A DNA stretch of 64,000 nt, from positions 1,356,124 through 1,420,123 of the forward strand of contig JASISA010000036.1 of the NCBI GenBank assembly GCA_031771865.1, written 5' to 3'. The position numbers were made by a program, and so were the translations under genes. Source of the DNA: Nothophaeocryptopus gaeumannii. Its lineage: Eukaryota > Ascomycota > Dothideomycetes > Mycosphaerellales > Mycosphaerellaceae. Positions 33,101-43,554 of this stretch are shown here, one piece after another (within the stretch, counting starts at the first letter, position 1; every line of letters begins with the position of its first letter). The notes beneath the pieces were generated by a model, which did no database searches, was not told the origin of the DNA, and saw only the letters and a program-made list of their open reading frames with translations.

Positions 33101-33711
33101 CTAAGTTATCGGCACAGGTGTACGCATCCTGAAACTGGAAAAGTTGCTCTCCGTGGCGCAGCCCATAGTGGGTTTGTTGTCGTTGTTGGAGGATATCCTG
33201 TCCTTAACAGATCGTGGAACTCTGGATGGGTCTTTGGTCCAGCACGTGTCTTCAGTATGTCCAGTCTTGCCACAGCCAGGGAAGTTGCATTTCAAGTGGC
33301 TCTTGTCTTCACGCTTTGGTCGTCGAAAGCTTGTGTGTCCACCACCAGTGTTCGGTTCATGTCTTAGCCTATCCCTTGCCCTTCTTTCTTCTTTCAACCG
33401 TACTTGCTTAGCTTCTTCGACGTGGAGTCGTTCGAAGAGGTACTCCAGATCAGGAGAGTTGTTGGGAGTGATCGAGCGAATCCAATCGTAGTTTTCTTTA
33501 AAGTTGCGAAAGTTTGGAGGCAGACCATGAAGCAGAGCAGTGGCGAACATGTCATCGGTCATGTCATACGCGACAGTCTTGAGATCAGCTTTGATCTGTC
33601 GTATCTTGCTGGTGTATTCCGTCATAGACGTGCAGTCGTCAAGCTTGACTTTACTGAGATGACTTAGCAAGTCATCCCAAGCGCGCTCATTGGTGACTGC
33701 ATATCGTGTCT
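33101..33711 (-). pseudogene. Copia gag (UBN2-type) with zinc knuckle
   Basis: The frame reads RYAVTNERAWDDLLSHLSKV, TSMTEYTSKIRQIKADL, LLHGLPPNFRNFKENYDWI and a CX4CX4HX4C knuckle CNFPGCGKTGHTEDTC, typical of gag from plant and fungal copia elements. The N-terminal 60-80 residues expected upstream are missing. The ATG-like start often quoted for this frame is not an ATG, so the fragment is 5'-truncated at about 33712. Confidence 0.8.
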
Positions 33712-33725
33712 GTCAACAGACACGA
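33706..33725. repeat. 9-bp inverted repeat at the gag truncation point
   Basis: CGTGTCTGT and ACAGACACG face each other across CA exactly where recognisable gag ends. To the right, a different plus-strand frame (ending KRQKRPTTQH and a stop near 33870) begins. Confidence 0.6.
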
Positions 33726-34177
33726 GATCGTCCGGCAGGACTGAAAGCGAGAATATCGGCTCGTCCGTCGTAGCAAGAGAGTCCTCTGAGTCGGAGACAT
33801 CTGCTGACGAACTCGCTATCAATCTCGACGCTGCTACGAAGCGGCAGAAGAGGCCAACTACCCAGCATTAATTGGCAACATCATTTTTTCAGGCTGCTTG
33901 TCTTTTCCCAATTTGCGACATCACGACGGCGACACTGGAGAACGTTGATCACATTGACACAGCTATGGCGCAGGAGTCCTGAACATCGAAATGTCGAGAC
34001 GCTACTATCGCTTTGGCCGCTTGCAGTTACATCTTGCCTCTCGTCGATCGACATGATGGATCTACAGCCGGTCGTCTCAAGCGTCTTCGAATTCGACGCA
34101 CCCTGCACTAGCTTCTGAAGAGTTTGGGCCAATGAGACAGGGCGAGGTGCGTTGATAGCGCGGGAGTGCAGCTGAGA
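33726..34177. other. Unassigned decayed sequence
   Basis: A plus-strand open stretch (about 33719-33870) reads SSESETSADELAINLDAATK and ends at TAA; it may be the C-terminus of the gene into which copia inserted. A minus-strand stretch to its right may be the tail of the kinase relic. Neither can be assigned. Confidence 0.3.
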
Positions 34178-34782
34178 TCAAGGCAGCAGCATGCCCCGGA
34201 CTCTTGAGTATATTTGAAGGAGAATTTTAACGCTATTGTTGTTCAAGCACAGGGCGAATTCGCTAGGCAGTCCTGTGCACAGCTCTTCAACCTTCAAAGC
34301 AGTCTTCTTCTCCATAACTAGGCGCTCTTTCTCTTGTCCATCGCGCGCTTTCAAGACTTGGCGCTGCACTTCAAGCTCTACTATATAACACCTTTCGAAT
34401 CCAGAGTGTTGATCGATTGCACCGTTCCCTGCCGTGCAACTACGCAGCTGTTGCTCCAGGCTGGCGCAGCACACCACTCACCCGCTGCGTCTGTCGCCAA
34501 ATAGCGGCGCCGAGTCGTTGCGTCGTGCACACACAGGTCATCTATGCGCCCGCCCGCGCAATCGGTGCCGTATGCCGTAGGGAGCTGCCTCCTGGGTACT
34601 TTCTTGCGCTTTAGCGCGACGCACAGCTGCGGCGTTGTGTTGGTGGCGCTGCCCACTGGCCACAAATAGAGCTTAGAGCTACGACTCTCCAACACAGTGT
34701 CCTCACTCAGATCGAGCGAGCTGAGCCTATGCTCGCCCACCTTCTTCCTCAAGCAGTCCTCGCTAGCTCTTTCGATCGCCAT
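34178..34782 (-). pseudogene. Casein kinase I-like relic
   Basis: The minus strand carries LKARDGQEKERLVMEKK and VEELCTGLPSEFALCLN, the distal C-lobe motif of CK1 kinases (yeast Hrr25 has GLKA..., EKK, LCSGLPLEF in this order). In a neighbouring frame a GT-SINTH-like trace of the activation segment lies just upstream (near 34400-34440). Farther 5', KLYLW and ATNTTPQLCVALKRKKV faintly recall the glycine loop and VAIK Lys strand. Catalytic HRD and DFG motifs are absent, so this is a degraded fragment. Confidence 0.45.
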
Positions 34783-35359
34783 CCCTATTCAAAGTGGCGC
34801 ACCGCGATAGGTGTCTGCCTCACACACGGTCCAGTCAGACGGCTGCGACCCTCGAGCGGGAGCTCAACCTGGAACGTCTACGGCGGTGCCGCACGGCGAG
34901 GGTGACGTGTCCCCAGTCGGGGGAGGGCGCTTGCGCATAAGTTGCCAGATGTCGTGGTTGACCGTGCGATGCAGTCGCGGTGATCGCACGGTCGAGGAGG
35001 CATCCGTTCGCAGGTGGCAGCGGTTCTACGATCTCGTCCTTCGCACCTTGGCGAACGCGCCGGCTGCCGCGATCTCGGATAGTGAGGGGAGGACTTGGGG
35101 CGCGCATCCATGGGCGCGAGAATGAGCGAGCAAGGTGAGGGCGGACGACAGGTGAGGGAGGAGGAGCAGCTGGGAGGGGAGTAGCGATGTTCGGGGGGCG
35201 ACGATTACGCGGGCTTGGCCGTCGCGATCTCGAAGCGGCGCGGGCTAAACCGCATCGGCTCTCCCCATCCCTCGAGTAGCCGTACTCCGTAACAGGCAAC
35301 CCTACCGTAGGCACAGCTGGAACAGACGGTACATATCAAGACGACGCACTCTTCCAAGA
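34783..35359. other. GC-rich intergenic stretch 5' of the P450
   Basis: No supportable gene. Open frames on both strands here are Arg/Pro/Ala-rich and show no family features. Confidence 0.45.
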
Positions 35360-37043
35360 ATGCTGCTTCCCCAAATCACTCTCCAAGTTGTCACAATGGC
35401 AGGCTCGTACTTACTAGGAAACAAATGGCAGATTGCAGCGTATGCTGCATTACTGTTCATCTCTTACAAGGCCGTCGTATATATACAACGCCTATTCTTC
35501 CATCCCTTGTCCAAGTTTCCGGGTCCGAAGCTCATGGCCGCTTCTCGAATGGTCGAGTTCTACTACGACTCTTACCAGCACGGCCGACTCTGGGCCGAGA
35601 TTCCCGAGCTTCACGCAAAGTACGGACCAATCATTCGATTGGGGCCAGATGAGCTTCATATTCAAGACTCGGAGTACTTCAACTACCTCTTCGGCTTCAA
35701 GCCACTGGATAAATGGGCTATCGCTGGGCGGGAATATGGAATGGAGAAGGCCATGTTTGGCACGGAAGATTACAAAACTTACACTCACCGACGAGCGGCA
35801 TTTGGTGATGCGTTCTCGCGATCGAAGACTTTCAAGCTGCAGCCTTTAGTGAACGAAAAGATCGAGAGGGGATGCGAGCAGATGAGGCTTGCAAGCAAGA
35901 AGGGAGAATCAACCGACTTGGCGTGTGTCGTATCGTCAAGTAAGACTCGGTCTGTACTGACAAGCTAGCAGATTCCTCTTCCGCGCTGTCACTGCCGAAA
36001 TCATCACTGAATACATGTATGGACAACAGTACGGCTTCTTTGAAGACGAAAAGACTACCAAGGGCCTCTACGATCGTCGCTTCGATGCACTTTTCGGCTT
36101 CACACATCTTGGCCGCTTTATTCCGTTTTGAATTCCACTTCTCCTTATCTTCGCCAGGAGCCAGTTGCGGCAGGCTCTTGGAATCCAAGAATCAACAGCT
36201 AGTGTCATGGCATTCAATGGTGTATGTCGTTTATTCAAAAGCATCAAGCTGATGGCTGACCTCTCGTAGTTCGCTGAGAAGATGCTCAAAAACATCATTG
36301 ATGAGCACGGTGTTAAAGAGGATGTCTCTGCTGACAAAGACTTCAAGACTGCTGCAGAGGTCTACGTCCACAGCTCGCTTCCCGTACCAGATAAGACGGG
36401 ACCAGCACTGACCGTAGCCACTATGGCTGCGTGGGCAGGCGGCTGGGACACCACAGCATTTTCATTGACGCAAACCAGCTACCACATCCTGAAGAGTCCT
36501 CTGGTACTGCAGAGACTGCAGGCAGAGCTGAAGCAAGCATGGCCAGACCAAGCGCAGACACCAACATACCAAGCCCTGTTAGAGCTAGAGTACCTCGATG
36601 CTGTCGTAAAAGAGGGACTACGTCTCATGCATGGAGCACTCTCCCGCCTCACAAGAGTCAACCCCACTGCCCCCGAACAATACAAATCCTGGACAATCCC
36701 TCCCAACACCAAAATCAGCATGTCCACGTCAGATGTCAATCTCGACAAGGATATCTGGGGACAAGACGTCGATGACTTCCGACCTGAGCGCTGGTTAGGT
36801 CATCCGGAGCTGGATAAGTGGCTCATGACGTTTAGTAAAGGCGCGAGAGTCTGTGCTGGACAAGAACTGGCCTGGATGGAGTTGAAGATGATCCTCGCGA
36901 CGCTGTTTAGGAAGTTTGAGATGAAGTTCTCCGAGGAAGACAGAATCTCTGACGCGGATGTTTTGCCGTATTGTGATGGGCATACGCCTGGGCCGAGGAA
37001 TCATATGCAGAGATTACCTGTCAAGGCGAGTCTGATCGCTTGA
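35360..37043 (+). pseudogene. Cytochrome P450 with a single in-frame nonsense codon
   Basis: Three exons: 35360-35922, 35972-36221 and 36270-37043, with introns of 49 bp (GTGTGT..CAG) and 48 bp (GTATGT..TAG). The second ATG at 35396 is an alternative start. An N-terminal membrane helix is followed by the HPLSKFPGPKLMAAS hinge. Splicing gives LAFLFRAVTAEIITEYMYG, then MAFNGFAEKML. I-helix AAWAGGWDTTAF, K-helix EGLR, and heme loop FSKGARVCAG with its Cys are intact. In exon 2 the codon after GRFIPF is TGA (36129-36131), where a Trp codon (TGG) fits. All else is open over 528 codons. The family oxidises hydrophobic substrates at the ER; substrate unknown. Read-through, an assembly error or recent loss are all possible. 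Confidence 0.82.
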
Positions 37044-37485
37044 TTAAGCTGCTGATCTGAGAATTGTTGACCGACTGAAATGAGGCGTTGAAACTACGGA
37101 GGTGCCTGGGTTTGCTTCGGATTCTTTATATAGATGGAAACGCCATTTGCCTGTGGATGAGCTTGAAGGTTGGAATGGAGACTTGTATGTCACCTTGAAA
37201 GTGCTCTCACTGGTGTCTCAGCCTTGGAAGTAGAACTCTGTTCGCGATCGTCAACCCGTTCGGGAAGCTTGTTCCTACTTGAGTTTTCTGTTCGTCAAGG
37301 CTTACCTTTGGTTGAGTATTCTGTGCACTCGCGGAGCATACCTCTGACTAAAGTATTCCGGGACATTGCCCTGCTTTTCCAGGGTGGTTGCTCACTTTCC
37401 TCATAGGTTCGCACTTGAAGACGTGGGAATTGAACCGATCTGGCGAGAGTACCAATTGTCATTGTCTTCACTTCTATCTCATCCA
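37044..37485. other. Convergent intergenic region
   Basis: No gene seen between the 3' ends of the P450 and the SPO7-like gene. A GGTTCAATTCC match on the minus strand near 37430 resembles a tRNA B box, but no paired T stem surrounds it. Confidence 0.5.
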
Positions 37486-38952
37486 TCAACTCTCCTCCGG
37501 CTCAGCCTTGATATGGTCTGTGAACATCGGAGTCTCCCTCTTGATCTCCCTCCGCGAACTGCCCTCACCTATCATCCTCGTATCAAAACTTCCCTCCCGC
37601 GAGTCAGAACTCCCAGTGCTAACAATGCTACTGCGCTTCGAGTGTCCCAGCCCTGCAAGATCCTTATCGTCATACAACAAAGTCTCTGTGGCCGACAATC
37701 TCGAAGGCTCGTTCATGGGGAGAAGTTTCCTCGGTCGACGAGAGCCGCCTCCTGCACTACTGGCGGAGCTACCGCGGCGGGTACGGCCGTCTTTGGATGT
37801 GCCTGGTAGGCCGAGAGAGGACGGAGGGCGAGAATCTGGCTCGGGTGTTCCAGCACGAGATTCTCTTCGCGAGACCGAACCTGAGCGGGAGAGTGAGCCG
37901 TCTCGTAGCAGACTTTCTTTGCGGCGCTGATGAGACCGCGCTTGAGTAGCTGAAGCAGGGAGCTTTTCTTTTAAAGCTAATTTCTCCAGTTCTAATTGTC
38001 TTCGCGTTTTGCGATTGCTGAATGGGTTGAAGCGGACGTTGTGCCAACCTCTCCAACCTGTCCACCAGATCCAACCGCCGTCCCTCTTGGCGATTTCGCG
38101 CTTCCGCTGACGCACAATGGAGCGCAAATGGACGCGTCGGGCGTTTTCTCGTTCCCAATATTCGAGGCGGAAGGTATCCCAGCCTTCGCGGAAGTCGGGG
38201 CTGAAGGGTTTCGGTAGTAACAAGACGCGGAGAACGTCGCCGCCAGGTGCAATGTCTTCTTCGAGGATGCCGTGGCGCGCAGCATGAGCATTCCAGGCAT
38301 CTTTCACGCCAAGAGCTTCGATGTCGCGTGGTACGATTTGGAAGTTGATATTGGATTCTCTGAACCATCCGGCTGGATCGAGCAGACTCAACCAGCCCGA
38401 GATCTCTTTGAGAAAACCGCCTCGGATGATTACGACTTTCAAGTTGAAACCTCGTAGGCCACGGTTCGTGATTGAGATGAACTTTCGAGGCCACCGAACT
38501 CCGCGTTCATACATTCCCGTTCCCCAGAAGAGTATGAGCGTGACCATTCCAGAGCACCAGCCAAGCTTCTCGGCTGTCTCGACGATCCAGTAGACACTTC
38601 CTCCAACTCCGGATCCATCTTCTCGGGGTCGGAAGAAGAGGAGGTAGGTGAAGGCCACAATCCACGCTATCAGACCCGTGAAGAGTAGGAGGTAGAGACG
38701 TAGTCGGGTCCGGAGCGCGATATATTGCTGTCGCAGACTTGATTCTAGAATGAGCAGATTAAGATATATCTGCGGTGGTGACGAGGGCAGCGCATCTCGG
38801 GGATCGTTTGTGCTCCCTGGTTGAGTGGCGGGCGGAATAGGCGCGGTGATGGATGTTGTCGGTGAATTGGCTTTGGCGTTTGCAGCCAGTTGCTCGGCGG
38901 AGACGTCCGGGGGAGGTGCGCCTTTGACGATGCGGTCTATTGGGTCCGACAT
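37486..38952 (-). CDS. SPO7: SPO7-like regulatory subunit of the Nem1-Spo7 phosphatase
   Basis: 488 residues from the ATG at 38952 (MSDPIDRIVKGAPPP); the 39 codons upstream in frame are leader. The conserved core is PPQIYLNLLILESSLRQQYI, followed by two membrane helices (about residues 92-113, LYLLLFTGLIAWIVAF, and 134-151, GMVTLILFWGTGMY), then KFISITNRGLRGFNLKVVII, the Spo7 C-terminal block. The remaining C-terminus is basic and Ser-rich, longer than in yeast Spo7 (259 residues), as is usual in filamentous fungi. Established role: with Nem1 it dephosphorylates the phosphatidate phosphatase Pah1 at the nuclear/ER membrane, controlling lipid synthesis and nuclear shape. Confidence 0.85.
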   Translation of the reverse strand: MSDPIDRIVKGAPPPDVSAEQLAANAKANSPTTSITAPIPPATQPGSTNDPRDALPSSPPQIYLNLLILESSLRQQYIALRTRLRLYLLLFTGLIAWIVAFTYLLFFRPREDGSGVGGSVYWIVETAEKLGWCSGMVTLILFWGTGMYERGVRWPRKFISITNRGLRGFNLKVVIIRGGFLKEISGWLSLLDPAGWFRESNINFQIVPRDIEALGVKDAWNAHAARHGILEEDIAPGGDVLRVLLLPKPFSPDFREGWDTFRLEYWERENARRVHLRSIVRQRKREIAKRDGGWIWWTGWRGWHNVRFNPFSNRKTRRQLELEKLALKEKLPASATQARSHQRRKESLLRDGSLSRSGSVSRRESRAGTPEPDSRPPSSLGLPGTSKDGRTRRGSSASSAGGGSRRPRKLLPMNEPSRLSATETLLYDDKDLAGLGHSKRSSIVSTGSSDSREGSFDTRMIGEGSSRREIKRETPMFTDHIKAEPEES

Positions 38953-39705
38953 GTTGTCATTGTTGGAACACTGTTGCTGGCTTTTCTTTTGCGATATTGT
39001 GCTGCTCGCATTGATATTCTTCTCGCCACCCGAGGCTTTCTCCAAGAGGCCCTTGGAGGCGCAACGCAAATGATCCTGGCCCCGTGATGCGGCAGCTGAA
39101 CGCGTGGTATGTCGTCCAGTCGGCGTTCAGTCAGTTCCACATGCTGACTGTGTCAATGCCGAAGAGGTCTCACCGCCCAGCTGTATGGATGGAATTGAAG
39201 GGTTCGATTGGAGCGTCTTCGGTGTTGTTGGCGTGCATCACAACGTGGCTAGGGGGTGGTCGAAGATTGGATGAAGTCGGCAGGAGCTGCTTCCGATGCC
39301 TGCAATTGGCGAAACCTTCGCTGTCTCCCACTTCTTCTCCACCAAAATAATAATAACAACTATCCACTTTGCCCTCACAATCTTCTTCACAATGCTGTTG
39401 CCTGCTTCAAGCCACCAAATTGACAAACGGAGACGGACGTATAGAATGCCCGATTGAGACGACAATCCCTACTGCACATCGAGCACAACAGCGGGTTATG
39501 CGGCTTCTGGCCTGAGGGACGGAGTTAAGGCGCGTCTTGCTTCTTCACAGTGGCTGCCACACTCTTCAGTCCGGCGGGAGCAAGCCTCCTCAGCGTCCGC
39601 TCCAGCATTCTGCTCGCCGCATTATTCACAACGTCACCGCCGACCCTAGCGCCACAGTCTAGCGCGTCTCACTCCCGCATCGATCAAAAGCACGCGTATG
39701 CCACC
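38953..39705. other. Bidirectional promoter region
   Basis: Shared 5' region of the SPO7-like gene (minus) and the hydrolase gene (plus). The frame of the hydrolase remains open upstream to 39550 but with no ATG. No other gene seen. Confidence 0.5.
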
Positions 39706-39709
39706 ATGA
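39698..39709 (+). promoter_or_regulatory. Minimal uORF overlapping the start codon of the hydrolase
   Basis: ATGCCACCATGA encodes Met-Pro-Pro-stop. Its TGA overlaps the main ATG at 39706-39708 by two bases. An arrangement like this can lower or couple initiation at the main start, if the transcript begins upstream of it. Confidence 0.5.
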
Positions 39710-41423
39710 CTTCCGCCTCTGCCTCCAACACCGACGACGACGACCTCGACTCTTCCCATCACCATCACCATCCCGCTGCTCCGACTGGACACTTGCCTAA
39801 ACCCATGGTATGCGACCAAGGTTGAGTGTGGTTTCTACACTTTTGAGGCGAAGAGCTCATACTGTCTCTCAGCTGGCCCGCCAAAGAATGAAGGAGGAAG
39901 CAGAAGCAGCCGGCAATGCCCCGCCACCCAAGGCTCAATACTTTCCTATGGGTGGGTCTTGACGAGTCTCCTTGCAAGGATGGTACTAATACGATGCAGG
40001 ATACAAGGAAGCCGCATCGCAATGGTGGGCAAGCTTGACGCCCGCCGTGACCGAGCACAAAGTCATGAGCTTCATCCCACACCTTCAACGACCCCCGACA
40101 GCCGCAACTCCCTCAGCCAGCGAACCGAGCAGCAAGAGCGCGTCAATGATGAGTCTTGACAAAGGCGCAAGGAGCGTGGACGATGCAGCAGTGCAGCGAA
40201 CAAACTCCGTACAAGATCCGTACGGCCCGCGACAATGGCAGAGCAAGATGGTGCAGCTGGAGGGAAAGAACAGATTTCTGAATGAGTTCAGTGTGGAGCG
40301 GCTGGGTGAGGATGTGCAGAACAACCTCGTGATGCTGCACGGATACGGCGCGGGGCTGGGTTTCTTCTACAAGAACTTCGAGGGGCTATCGCGATTACCC
40401 AACTGGAAACTATACGCACTGGATCTGCTAGGTATGGGACGAAGTTCGCGACCACCGTTCAAAGTCTACGCGAGGGATCGAGAAGGCAAGGCAAGAGACG
40501 CGGAGAGCTGGTTTGTGGATGCGCTGGAGGAGTGGAGGAAGAAGAGAGGCATTGAGAAGATGACGCTGCTTGGACATTCACTCGGAGGATACATGGCTGT
40601 CTGCTACGCGCTGAAGTATCCCGGACACCTCAACAAGCTCATACTGGCCAGCCCAGTAGGAATACCAGAGGATCCATACGCGACCAGCGATCAAGCACCT
40701 GAGCCAGAGTCGAGCACAATGCAGGGCGAATTCGCTCAAGACCAAGCGCAAACAGCTGCAAAGACACAGAACGCACCACCGCGGAGGAAGATGCCCTGGT
40801 GGCTGACTACACTCTGGGACGCGAACATCAGTCCCTTCTCTCTTGTACGACTCTTCGGGCCCGTGGGACCCAAGCTCGTGTCAGGCTGGACATCGCGGCG
40901 ATTCTCCTTCCTCCCTGAAGACGAAGCACAAGCACTCCACGATTACTCCTATTCCCTCTTCCGCCAAAGAGGAAGCGGAGAATACGCTCTAGCCCACGTT
41001 CTCGCGCCTGGGGCATTCGCACGCAGCCCTCTAATCCGCAGAATCCAAGGCGTCGGACGACAATACCTTTCCGTGCATAGCGAAACACTGCCTGACAACT
41101 CAGCTTCGCACGCTGCAGATCCCGCTGCCAAGCTTCGCGAAACGGGCATTTCGGTGGTGCTCATTTATGGCGAGAACGACTGGATGGATGTGAAGGGCGG
41201 ATATGCGACCGTGGAGAAGATGGCAGAGGAGAAGAAGAAGGCTTTGGCGCACGCGAGTGAGAGGGAGCAGAAATTGGAAAACGGAGACGCGAAAGTGTTG
41301 ATCACGAGGAAAGCGGGGCACCATGTCTACTTGGACGGATGGGAGCAGTTCAATGAGGATATGAGGGGCGAGATGAAGGATGTCGAGACGAGAGAGAAGA
41401 GGCTTCAAGGAGCAGGAGTATGA
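39706..41423 (+). CDS. Alpha/beta hydrolase of the ABHD4/5 - Cld1/Ict1 family
   Basis: Exons 39706-39807, 39873-39951 and 40000-41423; introns of 65 bp and 48 bp (the second with TACTAAT). 534 residues. The ATG at 39706 has a CCACC context. Splicing gives KPMLARQRMKEEAEAAG and YFPMGYKEAASQWWASLTP, a conserved family stretch. Oxyanion motif LVMLHGYGAGLGFFYKNF, DLLGMGRSSRP, nucleophile elbow LLGHSLGGYMA (Ser about 254), VLIYGENDWMD (acid) and AGHHVYLDGWEQFN (His about 500) are all present. Relatives: yeast Cld1, a mitochondrial cardiolipin deacylase, Ict1, a lysophosphatidate acyltransferase, and human CGI-58. The likely role is phospholipid remodelling. Whether it is mitochondrial is not clear from the acidic N-terminus. 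Confidence 0.88.
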
Positions 41424-41779
41424 GTTGTGGCCGTGATTTGATTTGAAGCGTTGCATAGCGAGGCGCTTGAAGGTGAAAGTGGATATGGTACTGATAGAGA
41501 TTTAGAATCGTGATGAATGCACGCAAAGCGAATAAATTCAACATCCTACTTCTAGGGCGCATGCAGGCCTTTTCTCTTTTGTGAATTTGAAGAGAAGGTA
41601 GCAGCGTGAAATGGGGCTGCTTTGGATGACTTGCTGTTCTTGCTGACCTCAACTCTATCAGCTCACTGGCACCATCTGACTCACTGGCGGAATAAGCTCA
41701 TGCACTCGGCTTCACAGATACGATTTGAATGGAGTAACAGTCTGCAAGACTTGCAAAGACACGGCTCGAGCTCTACTGC
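41424..41779. other. Intergenic
   Basis: No gene seen. Confidence 0.45.
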
Positions 41780-42202
41780 GAGATGGACCTCTTCGAAGGA
41801 TTAGAGTCGATGGCTTCGGCGGCCGCTTACGCCCCATCTTGCGCCGATCACGATCTTTTCGGAGACGATCAGTCAATGGCAAAGGCTTTTTGGTAACACT
41901 CACGCGCGGGCTGAGGAAGCAATTTTTGCGGCAACGCGAGGATCTCATGGGCGCGCTATGGTGCCTATGTCATGGGCCGGAAGATGATTTCCTGGGGAGG
42001 GTATCAAGGCTTGGTTAATGATCTCGAGCACCCAAAGACCGTCTTATGTGGTAAGGCGTTCCTTGTGAGGACGGAAAGGGAAGAGCAGGCTTTGAGGGCG
42101 TATGAGACGGATGCGTATGAGGTTGTGAGGTGTAGGATCTTCGGTGATGATGAGGAGGGGGAAGAGATTGATGGGTGCACGTTTCGATTCAGAGATCGAT
42201 GA
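41780..42202 (+). pseudogene. Gamma-glutamylcyclotransferase/AIG2-like fragment
   Basis: The 3' part (41955-42202) reads YGAYVMGRKMISWGGYQGLV, DLEHPKTVLCGKAFLV, REEQALRAYETDAYEVVRC and ends EGEEIDGCTFRFRDR, matching the C-terminal half of fungal GGCT-like/AIG2 proteins, including the Glu of the YET motif. The 5' part has MDLFEGLESMASAAAYAPSC (41794) in another frame, and the N-terminal FFYGTL motif that starts the fold is absent. No normal-sized intron joins the two parts. Best read as a deletion-damaged copy; a mis-modelled small gene is less likely. Confidence 0.5.
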
Positions 42203-43554
42203 GACAATGAGGGTAACAAAGCGAACACCAACACTGACATTGATAGTAAGAGACGAGTCTTAATTCTGGGAACTGAAGCTGCGGAACCCTCATCGGATAC
42301 TGCGAACTGCATGTCCTCGATGTCGCGCATGATATGTCCCAAGGATCAACTGCGAGAAGGGAACTGAAAATCAGCTCCTACTTTGCTGGCCATACGAAGA
42401 TTACGATAGCTACCATGTACTTGCACCCAAGCTCTTCGCTGAAGACTTTTAAAAAGAACCTCGGGAGTTTCATGCAAGACAACGCGAAGCAATGACAGAG
42501 TAGGAATACTGATGATCACACGAAGCGCGTTCTCGAGGGGCGCGCTCGTCCAAGCAGGCGGACATTAGGGACTATGGAGGATTGACGCTTCCCTTGAAGA
42601 CATTGGATACTGCCAGACACATAGTAGTTGGGCACATAACCTTCGTATCCACAACCCGAGCTCGACAGATGCATGGTTGACTCCACACCGCGCGAAAGCA
42701 TCCAACGGAGGAGATGCACCCAATGGGGGTCTAGAACTGGTGTCTTAGTACAAAAGAAGAGGCAGGGGAATGGGAAAGATTCGCAGATGTTTTTAAAAGA
42801 CGATGGACGATATTGGCGAAAGACTCGGTTTCTATGTTTCTTCATCTGCTTTGAGTTCCTTTTGGAAAGCCTGGAAAGAAGAGTCGGGTCATGGTTGTTT
42901 TGAGCTGCCATTCTCATCAACGCGGCCTTTCTGGTGAGTTTCGCTGATCATAGAGGACGGTCACAATGCTGGTCCAAACGCAGATCCGAGGTCTGATGCT
43001 GCCAAGGGTGTCGCTGCAAGTGTTGGCGTGAGTGGTCGAGGTTATTGTTATTGCAAGAGAGCGTTGATCAGGGTTTGCTCCAATGAGATCATCTCTCGAC
43101 TTCAAAATTCAAATCCAGCAGAAAGTCCAACGGCTGTTTTGGAAGACTTGAAGTCGAACCTGCAACATGGAGAGGCAGACAAGCAGGAGAGACCGAAGAA
43201 AATTCACGCAGGTCAAATACCACTGTCGGATGACGTCCTACCAAGTGTCACAAGAGCAGCATGCTCGGCGGGAAAGGAACGCATTGCTGGATGCCGTTTG
43301 CGTAGCAACATCGACTTAGTATGCGTACATTTTCAATCTGTACAATAACTATCCAAAAGATCTCTCACGAAACTATTGAAATCAAAGCATTAGCCTCCAC
43401 AAGGACACACCAGGGTATCGAAATGACCATGAGAACCAAGGAGATCTAGCGCCAACCCTTCAATTTTGCATTCAAAACCCAAAACCGTCTCCTTTCTGAT
43501 AGCGACGAAGCTCTACACGAGATATGAGTTGAGCTGCCCGGACACAGATCAACC
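42203..43554. other. Intergenic
   Basis: About 1.35 kb without a supportable gene. Short open frames at 42516-42920 (minus) and 43028-43348 (plus) have no domain features. Confidence 0.5.

Larger units (their letters stand above)
28386..33712 (-). mobile_element. Ty1/copia LTR retrotransposon, truncated and decayed
   Basis: Read on the minus strand the order is gag (33711-33101), protease (about 32925-32890), integrase (about 32690-31560), a zinc-cluster tract (31221-30426), reverse transcriptase (about 30300-29170) and RNase H (about 29100-28615). This PR-INT-RT-RH order defines copia. Frames are broken many times. The 5' end stops inside gag at about 33712, with no 5' LTR. At the 3' end a purine tract (28559-28549) precedes TGTCACAGC, a plausible LTR start, but only about 160 bp remain before the Fot1 relic. 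Confidence 0.85.

Noticed and set aside
34835..35314. 159-codon minus-strand frame upstream of the P450
   Set aside because: Arg/Pro/Ala-rich with an equally open overlapping plus-strand frame; typical of random GC-rich DNA.
37420..37440. tRNA B-box-like GGTTCAATTCC on the minus strand
   Set aside because: The bases beside it do not pair as a T stem, and no A box or acceptor stem is found at the right distance.
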